A DNA stretch of 50,088 nucleotides, taken from Burkholderiaceae bacterium. Its GTDB lineage: Bacteria > Pseudomonadota > Gammaproteobacteria > Burkholderiales > Burkholderiaceae_B. The notes beneath the pieces are model-generated. The model did not search any database, was not told the origin of the DNA, and was given only the letters and a program-made list of their open reading frames with translations. The stretch lies in contig JANQYI010000041.1 in the NCBI GenBank assembly GCA_030728985.1, positions 1 to 50,088 of the forward strand, read 5' to 3'. Numbering within the stretch: position 1 is the first letter of the stretch; the number at the start of each line of letters is the position of its first letter. Position numbers and translations under genes: made by a program. Positions 35,023 to 43,983 of this stretch are shown here, one piece after another.

Positions 35023-35817
35023 TTAAACCGCCACCGGTGCTTTGATGTGCGGATGATGGGCATAGTCTTCGATGACGAAATCTTCGTAGCGATAATCAAA
35101 GAGCGAGTCGGGTTTGCGTTGTATGACGAGCCTGGGATAGGGGTGAGGTGCGCGCGAGAGTTGAAGCTCGACTTGTTCGAAGTGATTGCTATAGATGTGG
35201 CAATCACCGCCTGTCCAAACAAAGTCGCCAACCTCGAGGCCGCACTGTTGAGCCACCATATGCGTCAATAAGGCATAGCTCGCGATATTGAAGGGTACGC
35301 CGAGGAATGTATCGGCGCTGCGCTGATAGAGCTGGCACGAGAGCTTACCCTCTGCGACATAAAACTGAAAAAAAGCGTGGCATGGGGGCAGCGCCATATT
35401 TTTGATTTCGCTGACATTCCAGGCGGATACGATGAGCCTGCGGGAATCGGGTGTCTTGCGTATCTGGTCGATGATCTGCGAGATTTGATCGATGTGCCCG
35501 CCATCCGGTGTTGGCCAGGAGCGCCATTGAACGCCGTATACCGGCCCAAGGTCGCCGTCTTCGCGGGCCCACTCATCCCAAATGGTGCAGCCATTTTCTT
35601 GCAGCCAACGCACATTGGAGTCGCCTCGTAAAAACCAGAGCAGTTCAACAAAAATACTACGGGTATGGAGTTTTTTTGTCGTGACGAGTGGAAAGCCTTT
35701 CGACAGATCGAAGCGCATCTGATAGCCGAAGACCGAGCGGGTGCCGGTGCCGGTCCGATCGGTTTTGTTCACGCCTGTGGTGTAGACATGGCGCATGAAG
35801 GTTTCGTACTGGTTCAT
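35023..35817 (-). CDS. thyA: thymidylate synthase
   Basis: Methylates dUMP to dTMP using methylene-tetrahydrofolate. The 264 residues equal the E. coli length, and the catalytic Cys is residue 146 ([13 protein letters not shown]), exactly as in E. coli. [28 protein letters not shown] and [12 protein letters not shown] are conserved substrate sites. The frame is open upstream into the OsmC gene, but ATG 35817 is the family start. It lies 14 bp after the OsmC gene and 16 bp before folA, forming a small folate/nucleotide unit. Confidence 0.97.
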   Translation of the reverse strand: MNQYETFMRHVYTTGVNKTDRTGTGTRSVFGYQMRFDLSKGFPLVTTKKLHTRSIFVELLWFLRGDSNVRWLQENGCTIWDEWAREDGDLGPVYGVQWRSWPTPDGGHIDQISQIIDQIRKTPDSRRLIVSAWNVSEIKNMALPPCHAFFQFYVAEGKLSCQLYQRSADTFLGVPFNIASYALLTHMVAQQCGLEVGDFVWTGGDCHIYSNHFEQVELQLSRAPHPYPRLVIQRKPDSLFDYRYEDFVIEDYAHHPHIKAPVAV

Positions 35818-35831
35818 AAAGGCGATGGCTT

Positions 35832-36278
35832 TTAGGTGCTGGTCGAGGATGAAGGAGCCGTGTCCACAATCTGCGCCGACCAGGTGATCTTGGCGCTGAG
35901 GGCGAGCATGGCGGAGGCGGAGCAATACTTTTCATGCGAAAGAGCGATGGCGCGTTCAACCGCGGCACGAGAAAGATTGGCGCCCGTGACCGTAAACACA
36001 AAATGAATTTTTGTGAACACCTTTGGGTCTGTATCTGCGCGCTCGGCTTGCAGTGTGACGGAGCATCCCGTGATGGCGTGGCGACCGCGTTTTAGGATGA
36101 GCACCACATCATAGGCTGTGCAGCCACCGGTGCCGGCGAGTAAGAGCTCCATCGGACGTGGCGCGAGATTGTGACCGCCGCCTTCGGGAGCGCCATCCAT
36201 CGCGGCGATGTGACCCGTGCCGGTTTTCGCGACGAAGAGCATGCCATCCGGACCGCCCCAATCAATGTTGACTTCCAT
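35832..36278 (-). CDS. OsmC family protein
   Basis: A 148-residue OsmC/Ohr-fold protein. The two redox Cys are residues 53 ([10 protein letters not shown]) and 119 (HEKYCSAS), the pattern of thiol peroxidases that reduce organic peroxides. ATG 36278 was chosen because AGGAG lies eight bases upstream; eight more codons are open before it. The closest subgroup by eye is the YhfA-like one rather than Ohr, so peroxide reduction is probable but not certain. It is the first gene of the run to thyA and folA. Confidence 0.87.
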   Translation of the reverse strand: MEVNIDWGGPDGMLFVAKTGTGHIAAMDGAPEGGGHNLAPRPMELLLAGTGGCTAYDVVLILKRGRHAITGCSVTLQAERADTDPKVFTKIHFVFTVTGANLSRAAVERAIALSHEKYCSASAMLALSAKITWSAQIVDTAPSSSTST

Positions 36279-36414
36279 GTCCAATCTCCTGCGTAGAAGC
36301 AAGAATCATAAACGGTTTAACGCATTGTTTTGGCTTTCCTCGAGCGTGGTGATCAGAAAATCTTTGGATAAGCGGGGTTAACATTCGGTTCATTGTTGTC
36401 AGGAATCTCACGAG

Positions 36415-37101
36415 ATGAATCGTTTCACACCAGCCCACCCACGCCAACCCCGCTTGGTTCGCAGGCATGGTTTGCTCGACCCGTTGATCGCTGAACTGGA
36501 TTTGGCGCTGCAAGTTCTGGGCGGGGGCGTCACCGCCTCGCGCCCCAATCCTGCTGGACCGCGGGCTGAGATTGACGATACAGCGTTGGATTCCGCCGCC
36601 AAGCGCCATGCTGCGGGGCTCATGCGCGTCAATCATGTGGGGGAGGTGTGCGCACAGGCCCTGTACAGAGGGCAGGCCGCTGCGACGCATAGCGCTGAAA
36701 GTGCTGCTTTTTTCTTGGAAGCGGCTGCTGAGGAGGTTGATCATTTGGGTTGGTGCGCCCAACGGCTGCGCGAGCTCGACAGCCGCCCGAGCTTACTCAA
36801 TCCTTTTTGGTACGCGGGTTCTTTTGCGATGGGTGCGCTGGCAAGTCGCGCTGGAGCGGCAAAAAGTTTAGGATTTATGGCCGAAACCGAGCGGCAGGTC
36901 GAGGCGCATCTCGAGGGTCATTTAACCGACTTGCCCGCATCCGATGCCCGCTCCAGGGCGATTGTGGCGCAAATGAAGGCGGATGAGATCAGCCACCGCA
37001 TCAGCGCTGAGCAACGGGGGGCGGATGCGTTATCCAAGTCTGTACGTGCGGCAATGCGTTTCATGGCAAAAGTCATGACCAGGACAGCTTATAAAATTTA
37101 A
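36415..37101 (+). CDS. coq7: demethoxyubiquinone hydroxylase Coq7
   Basis: A di-iron membrane-associated monooxygenase for a late step of ubiquinone synthesis. The 228 residues provide the ligand set Glu77 (VNHVGEV), Glu107 and His110 (EEVDH), Glu159, and Glu191 and His194 (DEISH). The N-terminus is about 60 residues longer than the eukaryotic core, as in other betaproteobacteria. It diverges from the OsmC gene (136 bp between starts). It is followed by a 326-bp stretch holding a probable small RNA. Confidence 0.95.
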   Translation: MNRFTPAHPRQPRLVRRHGLLDPLIAELDLALQVLGGGVTASRPNPAGPRAEIDDTALDSAAKRHAAGLMRVNHVGEVCAQALYRGQAAATHSAESAAFFLEAAAEEVDHLGWCAQRLRELDSRPSLLNPFWYAGSFAMGALASRAGAAKSLGFMAETERQVEAHLEGHLTDLPASDARSRAIVAQMKADEISHRISAEQRGADALSKSVRAAMRFMAKVMTRTAYKI

Positions 37102-37273
37102 GGACGAACGGGTCTTGCGTGTTGTTGCGATGCAACAAAGCGATGGGATTACATATTTTTTATGTGGGAAAGCAAATTTTCTTGCGCTGCACCAGATTTT
37201 CAGCTAACATTTGTTTATGGAAGTTCAGTCATGAGTGTGTTGAATTAAATTGCATGTGTTTGCTGAGGTGTGT

Positions 37274-37303
37274 TTGCCTTAGGCCACCAAGCTCTAATTA
37301 AAT
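37274..37303 (+). promoter_or_regulatory. possible promoter of the small RNA after coq7
   Basis: TTGCCT (37274-37279), an 18-base spacer, then TTAAAT (37298-37303). Both hexamers are partial sigma-70 matches. A start about seven bases downstream would give a transcript of about 100 bases ending at the terminator at 37409. The match is moderate only. Confidence 0.35.
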
Positions 37304-37307
37304 TCCT

Positions 37308-37409
37308 CCACTGAGATCGTCAGATCTCCTGCACTTGCCACAGTTGTCTCCTCCACCCTCCTCCTTTGGTGGATTTAGCCCAAGACTGCAAAGTCTTGGG
37401 CTTTTTTTT
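37308..37409 (+). ncRNA. candidate small regulatory RNA
   Basis: Three clean hairpins lie in order in the coq7-pgi gap. The first is GAGATC-GTCA-GATCTC (37313-37328). The second is CCACC-CTCCTCCTTT-GGTGG (37353-37372), whose loop shows CUCCUCC, complementary to ribosome-binding sites. The third is a strong intrinsic terminator (37377-37402) followed by T8. A pyrimidine-rich single strand links the first two. This is the layout of trans-acting small RNAs that block translation, as seen with C/U-rich loops in several alpha- and betaproteobacterial sRNAs. No protein frame fits. The 5' end is inferred from a moderate promoter. I cannot assign it to a known family. The rest of 37102-37307 shows nothing else. 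Confidence 0.6.
37377..37409 (+). terminator. strong rho-independent terminator
   Basis: AGCCCAAGACT-GCAA-AGTCTTGGGCT is a perfect 11-bp stem with a GNRA-type tetraloop, followed by a run of eight T on the plus strand. On the minus strand there is no T-run, so it ends plus-strand transcripts only: the candidate small RNA and any read-through from coq7. Confidence 0.92.
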
Positions 37410-37427
37410 GATGGTTAACCGTCGCCC

Positions 37428-38996
37428 CTAACCCCCGCTTGCAAGCTTGCGAACCCAGTAAGCCGTTGAGGGGTCATAGGGACTGACGGCAGGATCGCTG
37501 CCTAGTGCGTCGAGTCGTCGCTCAATATCGCCAGCCAGCCGTTTACCAAACTCGACCCCCCATTGATCAAAGGGATTGATCCCCCATAGCACTCCCTCGG
37601 TGAAAACTTTGTGTTCGTAGAGCGCGAGCAGGGCGCCGAGTTGTCTGGCCTCAAGTTTGGGCAAGACGATCAGCGTGGAGGGACGGCCGCCCGGGTGCAC
37701 GTGGTGATGCGCGAGTACGGCAGCCTTTTCAAGATTCTTTTCGGTTTTGCTCACTTCTTTGAGGGATTGCTCGTAAGACTTCCCTTCGAGCAAGGCCGCG
37801 CGTTGCGCCAGACAGTTGGCGATCAATAATCGATGGTGACGGGTGTGACGATGGTCTGGCGTCGCGCACAGAATGAAGTCGACGGGTGCGCCCTTGCCGT
37901 CTTGATGCAGCCATTGAAAAAAAGTGTGTTGACTATCCGTTCCGGGCATTCCCCATACGGCAGGGCTACTTGGCACATCCAGCGTCGAGCCGTCGCGCAA
38001 GGTGGCTTTGCCGAGCGATTCCATTTCGAGTTGTTGTAACCAGGGCACGAGATTGCCCAAACGCGCGTCATAAGGACAAAGCGCAAAAGAGCCGTAGCCC
38101 AGTACGCTGCGATTGGCGACGGCGCTCAACGCCATTTGCACCGGTGCATTATGCTCGATGGGAGCCGAGAGGAAGTGCTCGTCCATCGCCGCAGCGCCTG
38201 CGCGCATGTCATTGAGTGCGTCAATACCCAAGCCCAGCGCGATGGGCAGACCGATCGACGACCATAGCGAGTAGCGACCACCGACCCAATCCCAAAATTG
38301 AAAAATACGGTCGTCGTTGATACCGAAATTGCGAGCGGCTTGGGGGTTGGCCGTAACCGCGGCGAAGTGATCGAGAGGATTAGGCACGCCACTGGCGCGC
38401 AGCCAGTCAATCGCGCACGCTGCATTGGCCAGCGACTCGATGGTCGTAAAAGACTTGGACGAAATAATCACAAGCGTGTCGTGCGCATCAAGCCCCTCGA
38501 GCGCCGCGCTGATCGCATGCGCATCGACGTTGGAGGCAAATCTCAACGTGCGTCGCGTACCCTGGCCCGCAAGGGAGTCAAACGCTAGGCGAGGGCCCCA
38601 ATCGCTGCCACCGATACCCAAGTGCACCACGTTACGGTATTGGTTGCGCGCGTTGACTTCCTCGACAAATCTGGTTAGACGTAAACGTTCCGTCGTGATC
38701 GCCTCGGCGACAGGCTCTGGAGGATTGATTGCACGCAAGGCAGTGTGCCAAGCGGCGCGATTTTCAGTCCAGTTGATGGTTGCGCCGTCAAAGAGCTCCC
38801 GTCGATACTGCTCAAAACCTTGCTGAGTCAATAGGGCTTGCGCAGCCTCCGTGAGCGCGGCTGAGCTTCTCTGCATCGTCAGGTCAATTTCAAGGTCCGC
38901 CGCAGTCATCACACGCAGGGCGTCGGGCTTAGACGGACTGTTCAGTACGGCGAGTGAGAATTGTTGCCAGGCGGGGCTGTTCGACAGTGAAGACAT
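37428..38996 (-). CDS. pgi: glucose-6-phosphate isomerase
   Basis: Interconverts glucose 6-phosphate and fructose 6-phosphate. The 522 residues carry LGIGGSDWGPRLA (sugar-phosphate site), the SSKSFTTIE stretch, GTDSQHTFFQWLHQD with the catalytic His region, and INPFDQWGVEFGKRLA near the C-terminus with the catalytic Lys. It is about 25 residues shorter than the E. coli enzyme. It follows the phosphomannomutase/phosphoglucomutase gene by 30 bp on the minus strand, so glucose 1-phosphate, glucose 6-phosphate and fructose 6-phosphate are linked in one unit. Confidence 0.96.
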   Translation of the reverse strand: MSSLSNSPAWQQFSLAVLNSPSKPDALRVMTAADLEIDLTMQRSSAALTEAAQALLTQQGFEQYRRELFDGATINWTENRAAWHTALRAINPPEPVAEAITTERLRLTRFVEEVNARNQYRNVVHLGIGGSDWGPRLAFDSLAGQGTRRTLRFASNVDAHAISAALEGLDAHDTLVIISSKSFTTIESLANAACAIDWLRASGVPNPLDHFAAVTANPQAARNFGINDDRIFQFWDWVGGRYSLWSSIGLPIALGLGIDALNDMRAGAAAMDEHFLSAPIEHNAPVQMALSAVANRSVLGYGSFALCPYDARLGNLVPWLQQLEMESLGKATLRDGSTLDVPSSPAVWGMPGTDSQHTFFQWLHQDGKGAPVDFILCATPDHRHTRHHRLLIANCLAQRAALLEGKSYEQSLKEVSKTEKNLEKAAVLAHHHVHPGGRPSTLIVLPKLEARQLGALLALYEHKVFTEGVLWGINPFDQWGVEFGKRLAGDIERRLDALGSDPAVSPYDPSTAYWVRKLASGG

Positions 38997-39026
38997 AGGG
39001 CTCAGCAGAAGAAAGGGAGGTGATGA

Positions 39027-40415
39027 TTAAAACGGCAGCTTGGCCGCGGGCGCGAGCCTGAGCAGTTGTTCACGAAATATATTTTTGATGCGCTCAAGTG
39101 CCTCGGGCGTATCGCCTTCAAACCGCAGCACGACAACAGGCGTCGTGTTGGAGGCGCGCGCCAAACCAAAGCCATCTGCGTAATCCGCGCGCAAGCCATC
39201 GATTTTGAAAATCTCTGAGGCACCCGTAAAGACACCTTCGGTTTGTAGTCGTTTGACCAGGGCGTGGGGCTCCCCTTCTTGCATCTCGAGCTTGAGCTCG
39301 GGCGTGGAAACGCCCTGTGGAAGGGCTTCGAGCACGGCCGACGGATCGGCGTCTCGGGAGAGAATTTCGAGCAAGCGCGCGCCGGTGTAGAGGCCATCGT
39401 CAAAACCAAACCAGCGTTCTTTAAAAAAGACGTGACCGCTCATTTCACCCGCCAAGGGTGCGCCGGTTTCAGCCAATTTCGCTTTGATCAGGGAATGACC
39501 GGTCTGCCACATCAACGGCTTGCCGCCTGCGGCACGGATTTGTTCTGCGACATGACGGCTGCACTTGACGTCATAAATGATGGTTTCGCCGGGACAGCGC
39601 TGTAGGACGTCTCGCGCATACAAAATCAGCTGACGGTCTGGCCAGATGATCTGACCGGATTTGGTGACCACGCCTAATCGGTCGCCGTCGCCATCAAAGG
39701 CCAGGCCGATTTCACAGTCCGTCGTTTGCAAGCAGCGGATCAGATCCTCGAGGTTATGTGGGTCGGCGGGATCGGGGTGGTGGTTGGGAAAGGTGCCATC
39801 GACCGTGCAAAATAATTCAGTGACTTCGCAGCCAAGTCCCCGGAAGAGGGCGGGGGCGACGGCTGCCGCCACGCCGTTGCCACAGTCAATCGCGATTTTC
39901 ATCGGTCGACTGAGCTTGATATCGCCTATGACGCGCGCCAGGTAGGGCGTCAGGATATCAACGGTGGAGGCCTTGCCAGGAGTGGTTGCGACAGCAGGAC
40001 CCGCGGCGACTTCGTCACGCAACCCTAAGATCGCGTCGCCATGGAGCGTTTGGCCGCCCATCATCATTTTGAAGCCGTTGTACTCGGGTGGGTTGTGACT
40101 GCCCGTCACTGCAACGCCGGAGCCCGTTTTAAGGGTATAGGCCGCAAAGTACACCAGCGGCGTAGGCACTTCACCGACATCGATGGTGTCGATGCCGCCC
40201 TCGCGCATCCCTTGCTGCAAGGCACCCGCCAACTCTGGGCTACTCAGCCTGCCGTCGCGACCGACCACCATGGTCGTCACGCCACAGGCATGTGCCCGCG
40301 CCGCCAGACCCAGACCGAGTTGCCGCGCAAAATCAGCATTTAAGGCGGTGGGTACAACGCCGCGAATGTCGTAGGCTTTGAACGCGGCATGAGGGAAGGT
40401 GTAGGGCGAAGGCAC
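39027..40415 (-). CDS. phosphomannomutase/phosphoglucomutase (AlgC-like)
   Basis: Moves phosphate between C1 and C6 of mannose or glucose, feeding GDP-mannose and UDP-glucose for envelope sugars. The phosphoserine is Ser106 in VTGSHNPPEYNGFKM, the metal loop is FDGDGDRLG, and the sugar loop GEMSGHVFF (with the preceding Ala) sets AlgC-type dual specificity. The 462 residues almost equal Pseudomonas AlgC (463). It starts the minus-strand pair with pgi. The 206 bp up to the divergent FAD-dehydrogenase gene hold its promoter, which I could not pin down. Confidence 0.92.
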   Translation of the reverse strand: MPSPYTFPHAAFKAYDIRGVVPTALNADFARQLGLGLAARAHACGVTTMVVGRDGRLSSPELAGALQQGMREGGIDTIDVGEVPTPLVYFAAYTLKTGSGVAVTGSHNPPEYNGFKMMMGGQTLHGDAILGLRDEVAAGPAVATTPGKASTVDILTPYLARVIGDIKLSRPMKIAIDCGNGVAAAVAPALFRGLGCEVTELFCTVDGTFPNHHPDPADPHNLEDLIRCLQTTDCEIGLAFDGDGDRLGVVTKSGQIIWPDRQLILYARDVLQRCPGETIIYDVKCSRHVAEQIRAAGGKPLMWQTGHSLIKAKLAETGAPLAGEMSGHVFFKERWFGFDDGLYTGARLLEILSRDADPSAVLEALPQGVSTPELKLEMQEGEPHALVKRLQTEGVFTGASEIFKIDGLRADYADGFGLARASNTTPVVVLRFEGDTPEALERIKNIFREQLLRLAPAAKLPF

Positions 40416-40596
40416 GTGAAGAGCTCCAGAAGCAAAAAATACGGATCACGTATTATCGCCGATCTGACAGGAATATTTCCCGCGGGGAGTCGGCGTGATT
40501 AGCTGTCATCAAGCCGTAACTCACCTACAATTTGCTGTGTTTAAAAATGCAAGCCGAACTTTGCGTCGATTGAGCCGCAAAAAATCGCAAAAAAAC

Positions 40597-40626
40597 CGAA
40601 TGAGAATCGAATGAGAATCGAATGAG
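40597..40626 (+). repeat. tandem 11-bp repeat with overlapping four-codon mini-ORFs
   Basis: The unit CGAATGAGAAT occurs at 40597-40607 and 40608-40618, then partly (CGAATGAG) at 40619-40626. Each copy contains an ATG. The first two ATGs (40600 and 40611) each open a frame of Met-Arg-Ile-Glu and stop at a TGA that overlaps the next ATG as ATGA; the last ATG (40622) starts the FAD-dehydrogenase gene. The chain may couple or limit translation of that gene, or it may be a recent slippage product. Confidence 0.6.
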
Positions 40627-42037
40627 CGCGTTGAAACTGCTAGAGCAAATCGTGGGAGCGACCCAGGTCTTAACCGGCGAGGCGATGACACCCTACTTGG
40701 TGGACTGGCGTGGCCGTTATCGGGGTGACGCCTTGGCCGTTGTTCGTCCGGGGAGCACAGAGGAGGTTGCTAGCGTGGTGCGCCTGTGCGCCGAGCATAA
40801 GATTCCGATTGTGCCCTCGGGTGGCAATACCGGGTTGTGCGGTGGCGCGACGCCGGATGAGACGGGACGCGCGCTGGTCGTTTGCCTGTCGCGCTTAAAC
40901 CGTGTGCGGGAAATCGATACGGATAACGACACCATGACTGTCGAGGCTGGGTGCGTTCTCCAAGCGGTTCAAGAAGCCGCGCATGCGGCCGGCCGGTTGT
41001 TTCCCCTAAGCTTGGCGGCGGAGGGTAGCTGCACGATTGGCGGTAATCTTGCTACGAATGCAGGTGGCACGCAGGTGCTGCGCTATGGCAATACGCGCGA
41101 ACTCGCGTTGGGGCTTGAAGTGGTCACGCCTCAGGGAGAAATCTGGCATGGCTTGCGTGGTTTGCGCAAGGACAACACCGGTTACGATCTGCGTGATTTG
41201 TATATCGGGAGTGAGGGGACGCTGGGCATTATTACGGCTGCGACTTTAAAGCTATACCCACTTCCTGTTGCGCAACGGATCGCGATGCTGGCGCTCAATT
41301 CGCTCGAGGATGCGATTGCGATGTTGTCGCGGGCGCGGGCCGGCTTTGGTGCCTCGCTGACTGGTTTTGAGGTCATGATGGGGCCCGTGCTCAAAGCAGT
41401 GGTGCGCTTGTTCCCCCAGCAACGCTTGCCTTTTGAAGGACCTTCTGCGGATTCGCCATGGTTTGCCATCTTGGAGCTATCGGATAGTGAAAGCGCCGAG
41501 CATGCGCAAGCGCGCTTTGAGTCTGTGTTGGGTGCGGCGATCGAGGATGGGCTGGTGATCGACGCGGCGATTGCTGAAAATATTGCTCAAAGCAAGGCGA
41601 TCTGGCATTTACGTGAAAGCATCCCGCTCGCCGAGGCTGAGCTTGGCAAGAGCATCAAACATGATGTCTCGATTCCTATTTCCTTGATTGGACAGTTTGT
41701 TCAAAAAACGAACGCGGCACTGCAAGACAAGTTTCCTGGTATCCAGAATATTGTTTTTGGCCATTTGGGCGATGGCAACCTGCATTACAACGTCGCCCGC
41801 GCGCCTCAGCAGACCGAGCAAGAACTTCTCGCCACGCAATACGACGTCTATCAACTGGTCCATGACAGCGTTCATGCGCACGATGGCTCAATCAGCGCCG
41901 AACATGGCGTGGGCCAACTCAAACGCGACGAGCTGCCGCGCTACAAAAGCGAGCTCGAACTCAGGCTCATGAAGCAAATCAAGCAAGCGCTTGACCCGGA
42001 TGGGTTGATGAATCCTGGCAAAGTCCTGCAGGCTTGA
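40622..42037 (+). CDS. FAD-binding oxidoreductase, D-lactate/D-2-hydroxyglutarate dehydrogenase type
   Basis: A 471-residue VAO/PCMH-family flavoenzyme that oxidises a D-2-hydroxy acid. The FAD domain shows PSGGNTGLCGGATPD, EAGCVLQAVQEAA, and GSCTIGGNLATNAGGTQVLR; the C-terminal cap has FGHLGDGNLHYNV and GSISAEHGVGQLKRDEL, the metal- and acid-binding text of D-2-hydroxyglutarate and D-lactate dehydrogenases. There are no [Fe-S] motifs and no glcE or glcF neighbour, so it is not glycolate oxidase GlcD. The substrate is unresolved. The start is ATG 40622, at the end of an 11-bp tandem repeat. The membrane sulfatase-fold gene follows 16 bp later. Confidence 0.88.
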   Translation: MSALKLLEQIVGATQVLTGEAMTPYLVDWRGRYRGDALAVVRPGSTEEVASVVRLCAEHKIPIVPSGGNTGLCGGATPDETGRALVVCLSRLNRVREIDTDNDTMTVEAGCVLQAVQEAAHAAGRLFPLSLAAEGSCTIGGNLATNAGGTQVLRYGNTRELALGLEVVTPQGEIWHGLRGLRKDNTGYDLRDLYIGSEGTLGIITAATLKLYPLPVAQRIAMLALNSLEDAIAMLSRARAGFGASLTGFEVMMGPVLKAVVRLFPQQRLPFEGPSADSPWFAILELSDSESAEHAQARFESVLGAAIEDGLVIDAAIAENIAQSKAIWHLRESIPLAEAELGKSIKHDVSIPISLIGQFVQKTNAALQDKFPGIQNIVFGHLGDGNLHYNVARAPQQTEQELLATQYDVYQLVHDSVHAHDGSISAEHGVGQLKRDELPRYKSELELRLMKQIKQALDPDGLMNPGKVLQA

Positions 42038-42053
42038 TCAAGAAGGGATATAG

Positions 42054-43958
42054 ATGTTGCGTTTGACATGGCGGTTTTGGTGGACAGCACTCTTGATGCT
42101 GACCTTGTTCCGCTTATGTTTGGTCGCGTGGCAGTGGCCGCGGGTCGAGGCTGTCGATGGCTTCTGGCCGGTGATGCTGGGTGGTTTGCGGATCGATCTC
42201 GTGATGATCGGCATGATGATCGCTCTCCCGGCGGGCGCGGGGCCTTTTTTCGGGCACTTCGCAATTGCAGAAAAAATCACCGCTTGGTGGTTCAGGGTCT
42301 GTTGGTTTCTGTTGCTCCTGCTCGAGGTTTCAACGCCCCAGTTCATTGCCGAATACGACACCCGACCTAACCGTTTGTACTTTGAGTATCTCGGTTATCC
42401 GCAGGAAGTCTTCTCAATGCTTTGGGAGGGCTACCGTCTTGTGTTGTTGGCCGCGTTTTTGGGGCTCGGTATTGGGATGTGGTGGGCGGTCAAACTGTTC
42501 AAATCCGGCAGGCCAGACAAAGAGCTGCGTTGGTGGTTACGCCCGCTCGTGAGCGTGGTCTTGATCTTGTATTGCGTGGGTATGATTCGAGGCACGCTAC
42601 AGCATCGTCCGATCAATGCGTCGTCCGTGGCCTTTGGTAATGACGCGATGGTCAACGCACTGCCTTTGAATGGCTTTTGGAGCGTGCTCAATGCCGCTTA
42701 TTTGATGAAGGATGAAAAGTCTTCGTTCGATCTGTATGGCAAGTTGCCGATCGAGGAGATCAATGCGATCGTCCGACGTGCCGCGGGTATTCCTGATCCT
42801 GTGCTCGATCCGCATTTGCCGACATTGCATGCCCAAACAGCGACGGTTCGCCGCGATAAACCGCTCAATCTTGTCATCATCATGCAGGAGAGTATGGGCG
42901 CACAATATTCGAAAAAACTCGGTGGTGATCGTGACTTGACGCCAGAGCTAGACAAGCTCGCGCAAGAGGGTTGGTGGTTTGAGCGGGCGTATGCGACAGG
43001 GACGCGTTCGGTGCGCGGTCTCGAGGCGGTCAGTTCAGGTTTTTTGCCAACGCCTGCTCAGGCCGTCTTGACCTTGCCGCGCTCGCAAACGGGATTTTTC
43101 ACCATTGCTGAGTTGCTGGGACGCCATGGTTACTACTCCCGCTTCATCTATGGCGGAGAAGGTCACTTCGATAATATGCGTAGTTTTTTCTTAGGGAACG
43201 GCTTCAATGAAATGGTCGATTTACCTAAGTTTGTCTCGCCCAAGTTTGTCGGCTCTTGGGGGGCGTCCGACGAGGATATGTTTACCGAGCTTGATCGCGT
43301 GCTGCGACAGGATACGGCGCGCCCAACTGTCACGATGGCTTTTTCGGTTTCCAATCATTCGCCTTGGGAATATCCCAAGGGTCGGATCGAGCCCATCGGC
43401 GAACCCGCGACCGTGACCAATACGGTACGTTATGCGGATTGGGCAATGGGTGATTTTTTCAACAAGGCCCGTCAGTCGCCCTATTGGAATAACACCCTAT
43501 TTTTGATTGTGGCGGATCATGATGCACGTGTTTACGGTGGTTTGGTGCCTGTGCGTCATTTCCACATCCCTGCCTTGATCATCGGGCCAGGGGTCAAGCC
43601 GAAGTCGGACGCGCAGGTGATGAGCCAAATCGATCTGTTGCCGACCTTGCTCTCGCTGATGGGGATAGACACTGTACATCCGATGTTAGGGCGGGATTTG
43701 ACGCGTCAGCCGGCCAATCGCGCCATGATGCAATTTGGCGATAACTATGGCTTTCTGACAGCGGATCCGGAGGTTGAAAAACTGGTTGTGCTGGAGCCTG
43801 GTAAGCCCGCCCGCACGATACGTTATGAGATGCCGGACCGCTACACGCCAATAGATACGGATGAGCAGCAAACGCGCGAAGCGCTTGCGCACGTGCTTTG
43901 GCCAAGTTGGGCGTATCGTGAGCAACGTTATGCTTTACCGCCTCGAACGACGCGTTAA
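42054..43958 (+). CDS. LTA synthase-like sulfatase-fold membrane protein
   Basis: A 634-residue member of the LtaS/OpgB group, which move phosphoglycerol or phosphoethanolamine from phospholipids to outer glycans. Membrane segments lie near 8-28, 40-62, 78-95, 128-148 and 162-180, followed by a periplasmic alkaline-phosphatase-fold domain. The metal site is built from Glu279 (IIMQESMG), the Thr317 nucleophile (ATGTRSVRG) and VADHDAR. In Gram-negative bacteria such proteins often decorate osmoregulated periplasmic glucans, a plausible but unproven role here. AGAAGGGA lies six bases before the ATG, and the gene probably shares a transcript with the upstream FAD dehydrogenase. Confidence 0.85.
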   Translation: MLRLTWRFWWTALLMLTLFRLCLVAWQWPRVEAVDGFWPVMLGGLRIDLVMIGMMIALPAGAGPFFGHFAIAEKITAWWFRVCWFLLLLLEVSTPQFIAEYDTRPNRLYFEYLGYPQEVFSMLWEGYRLVLLAAFLGLGIGMWWAVKLFKSGRPDKELRWWLRPLVSVVLILYCVGMIRGTLQHRPINASSVAFGNDAMVNALPLNGFWSVLNAAYLMKDEKSSFDLYGKLPIEEINAIVRRAAGIPDPVLDPHLPTLHAQTATVRRDKPLNLVIIMQESMGAQYSKKLGGDRDLTPELDKLAQEGWWFERAYATGTRSVRGLEAVSSGFLPTPAQAVLTLPRSQTGFFTIAELLGRHGYYSRFIYGGEGHFDNMRSFFLGNGFNEMVDLPKFVSPKFVGSWGASDEDMFTELDRVLRQDTARPTVTMAFSVSNHSPWEYPKGRIEPIGEPATVTNTVRYADWAMGDFFNKARQSPYWNNTLFLIVADHDARVYGGLVPVRHFHIPALIIGPGVKPKSDAQVMSQIDLLPTLLSLMGIDTVHPMLGRDLTRQPANRAMMQFGDNYGFLTADPEVEKLVVLEPGKPARTIRYEMPDRYTPIDTDEQQTREALAHVLWPSWAYREQRYALPPRTTR

Positions 43959-43983
43959 GCCTCTTTGGCGGGTAGACGATACC

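Noticed and set aside
40597..40626. CRISPR-like or satellite array
   Set aside because: Only two full copies of an 11-bp unit without spacers; it is a simple tandem repeat. No CRISPR array or cas gene was seen anywhere.
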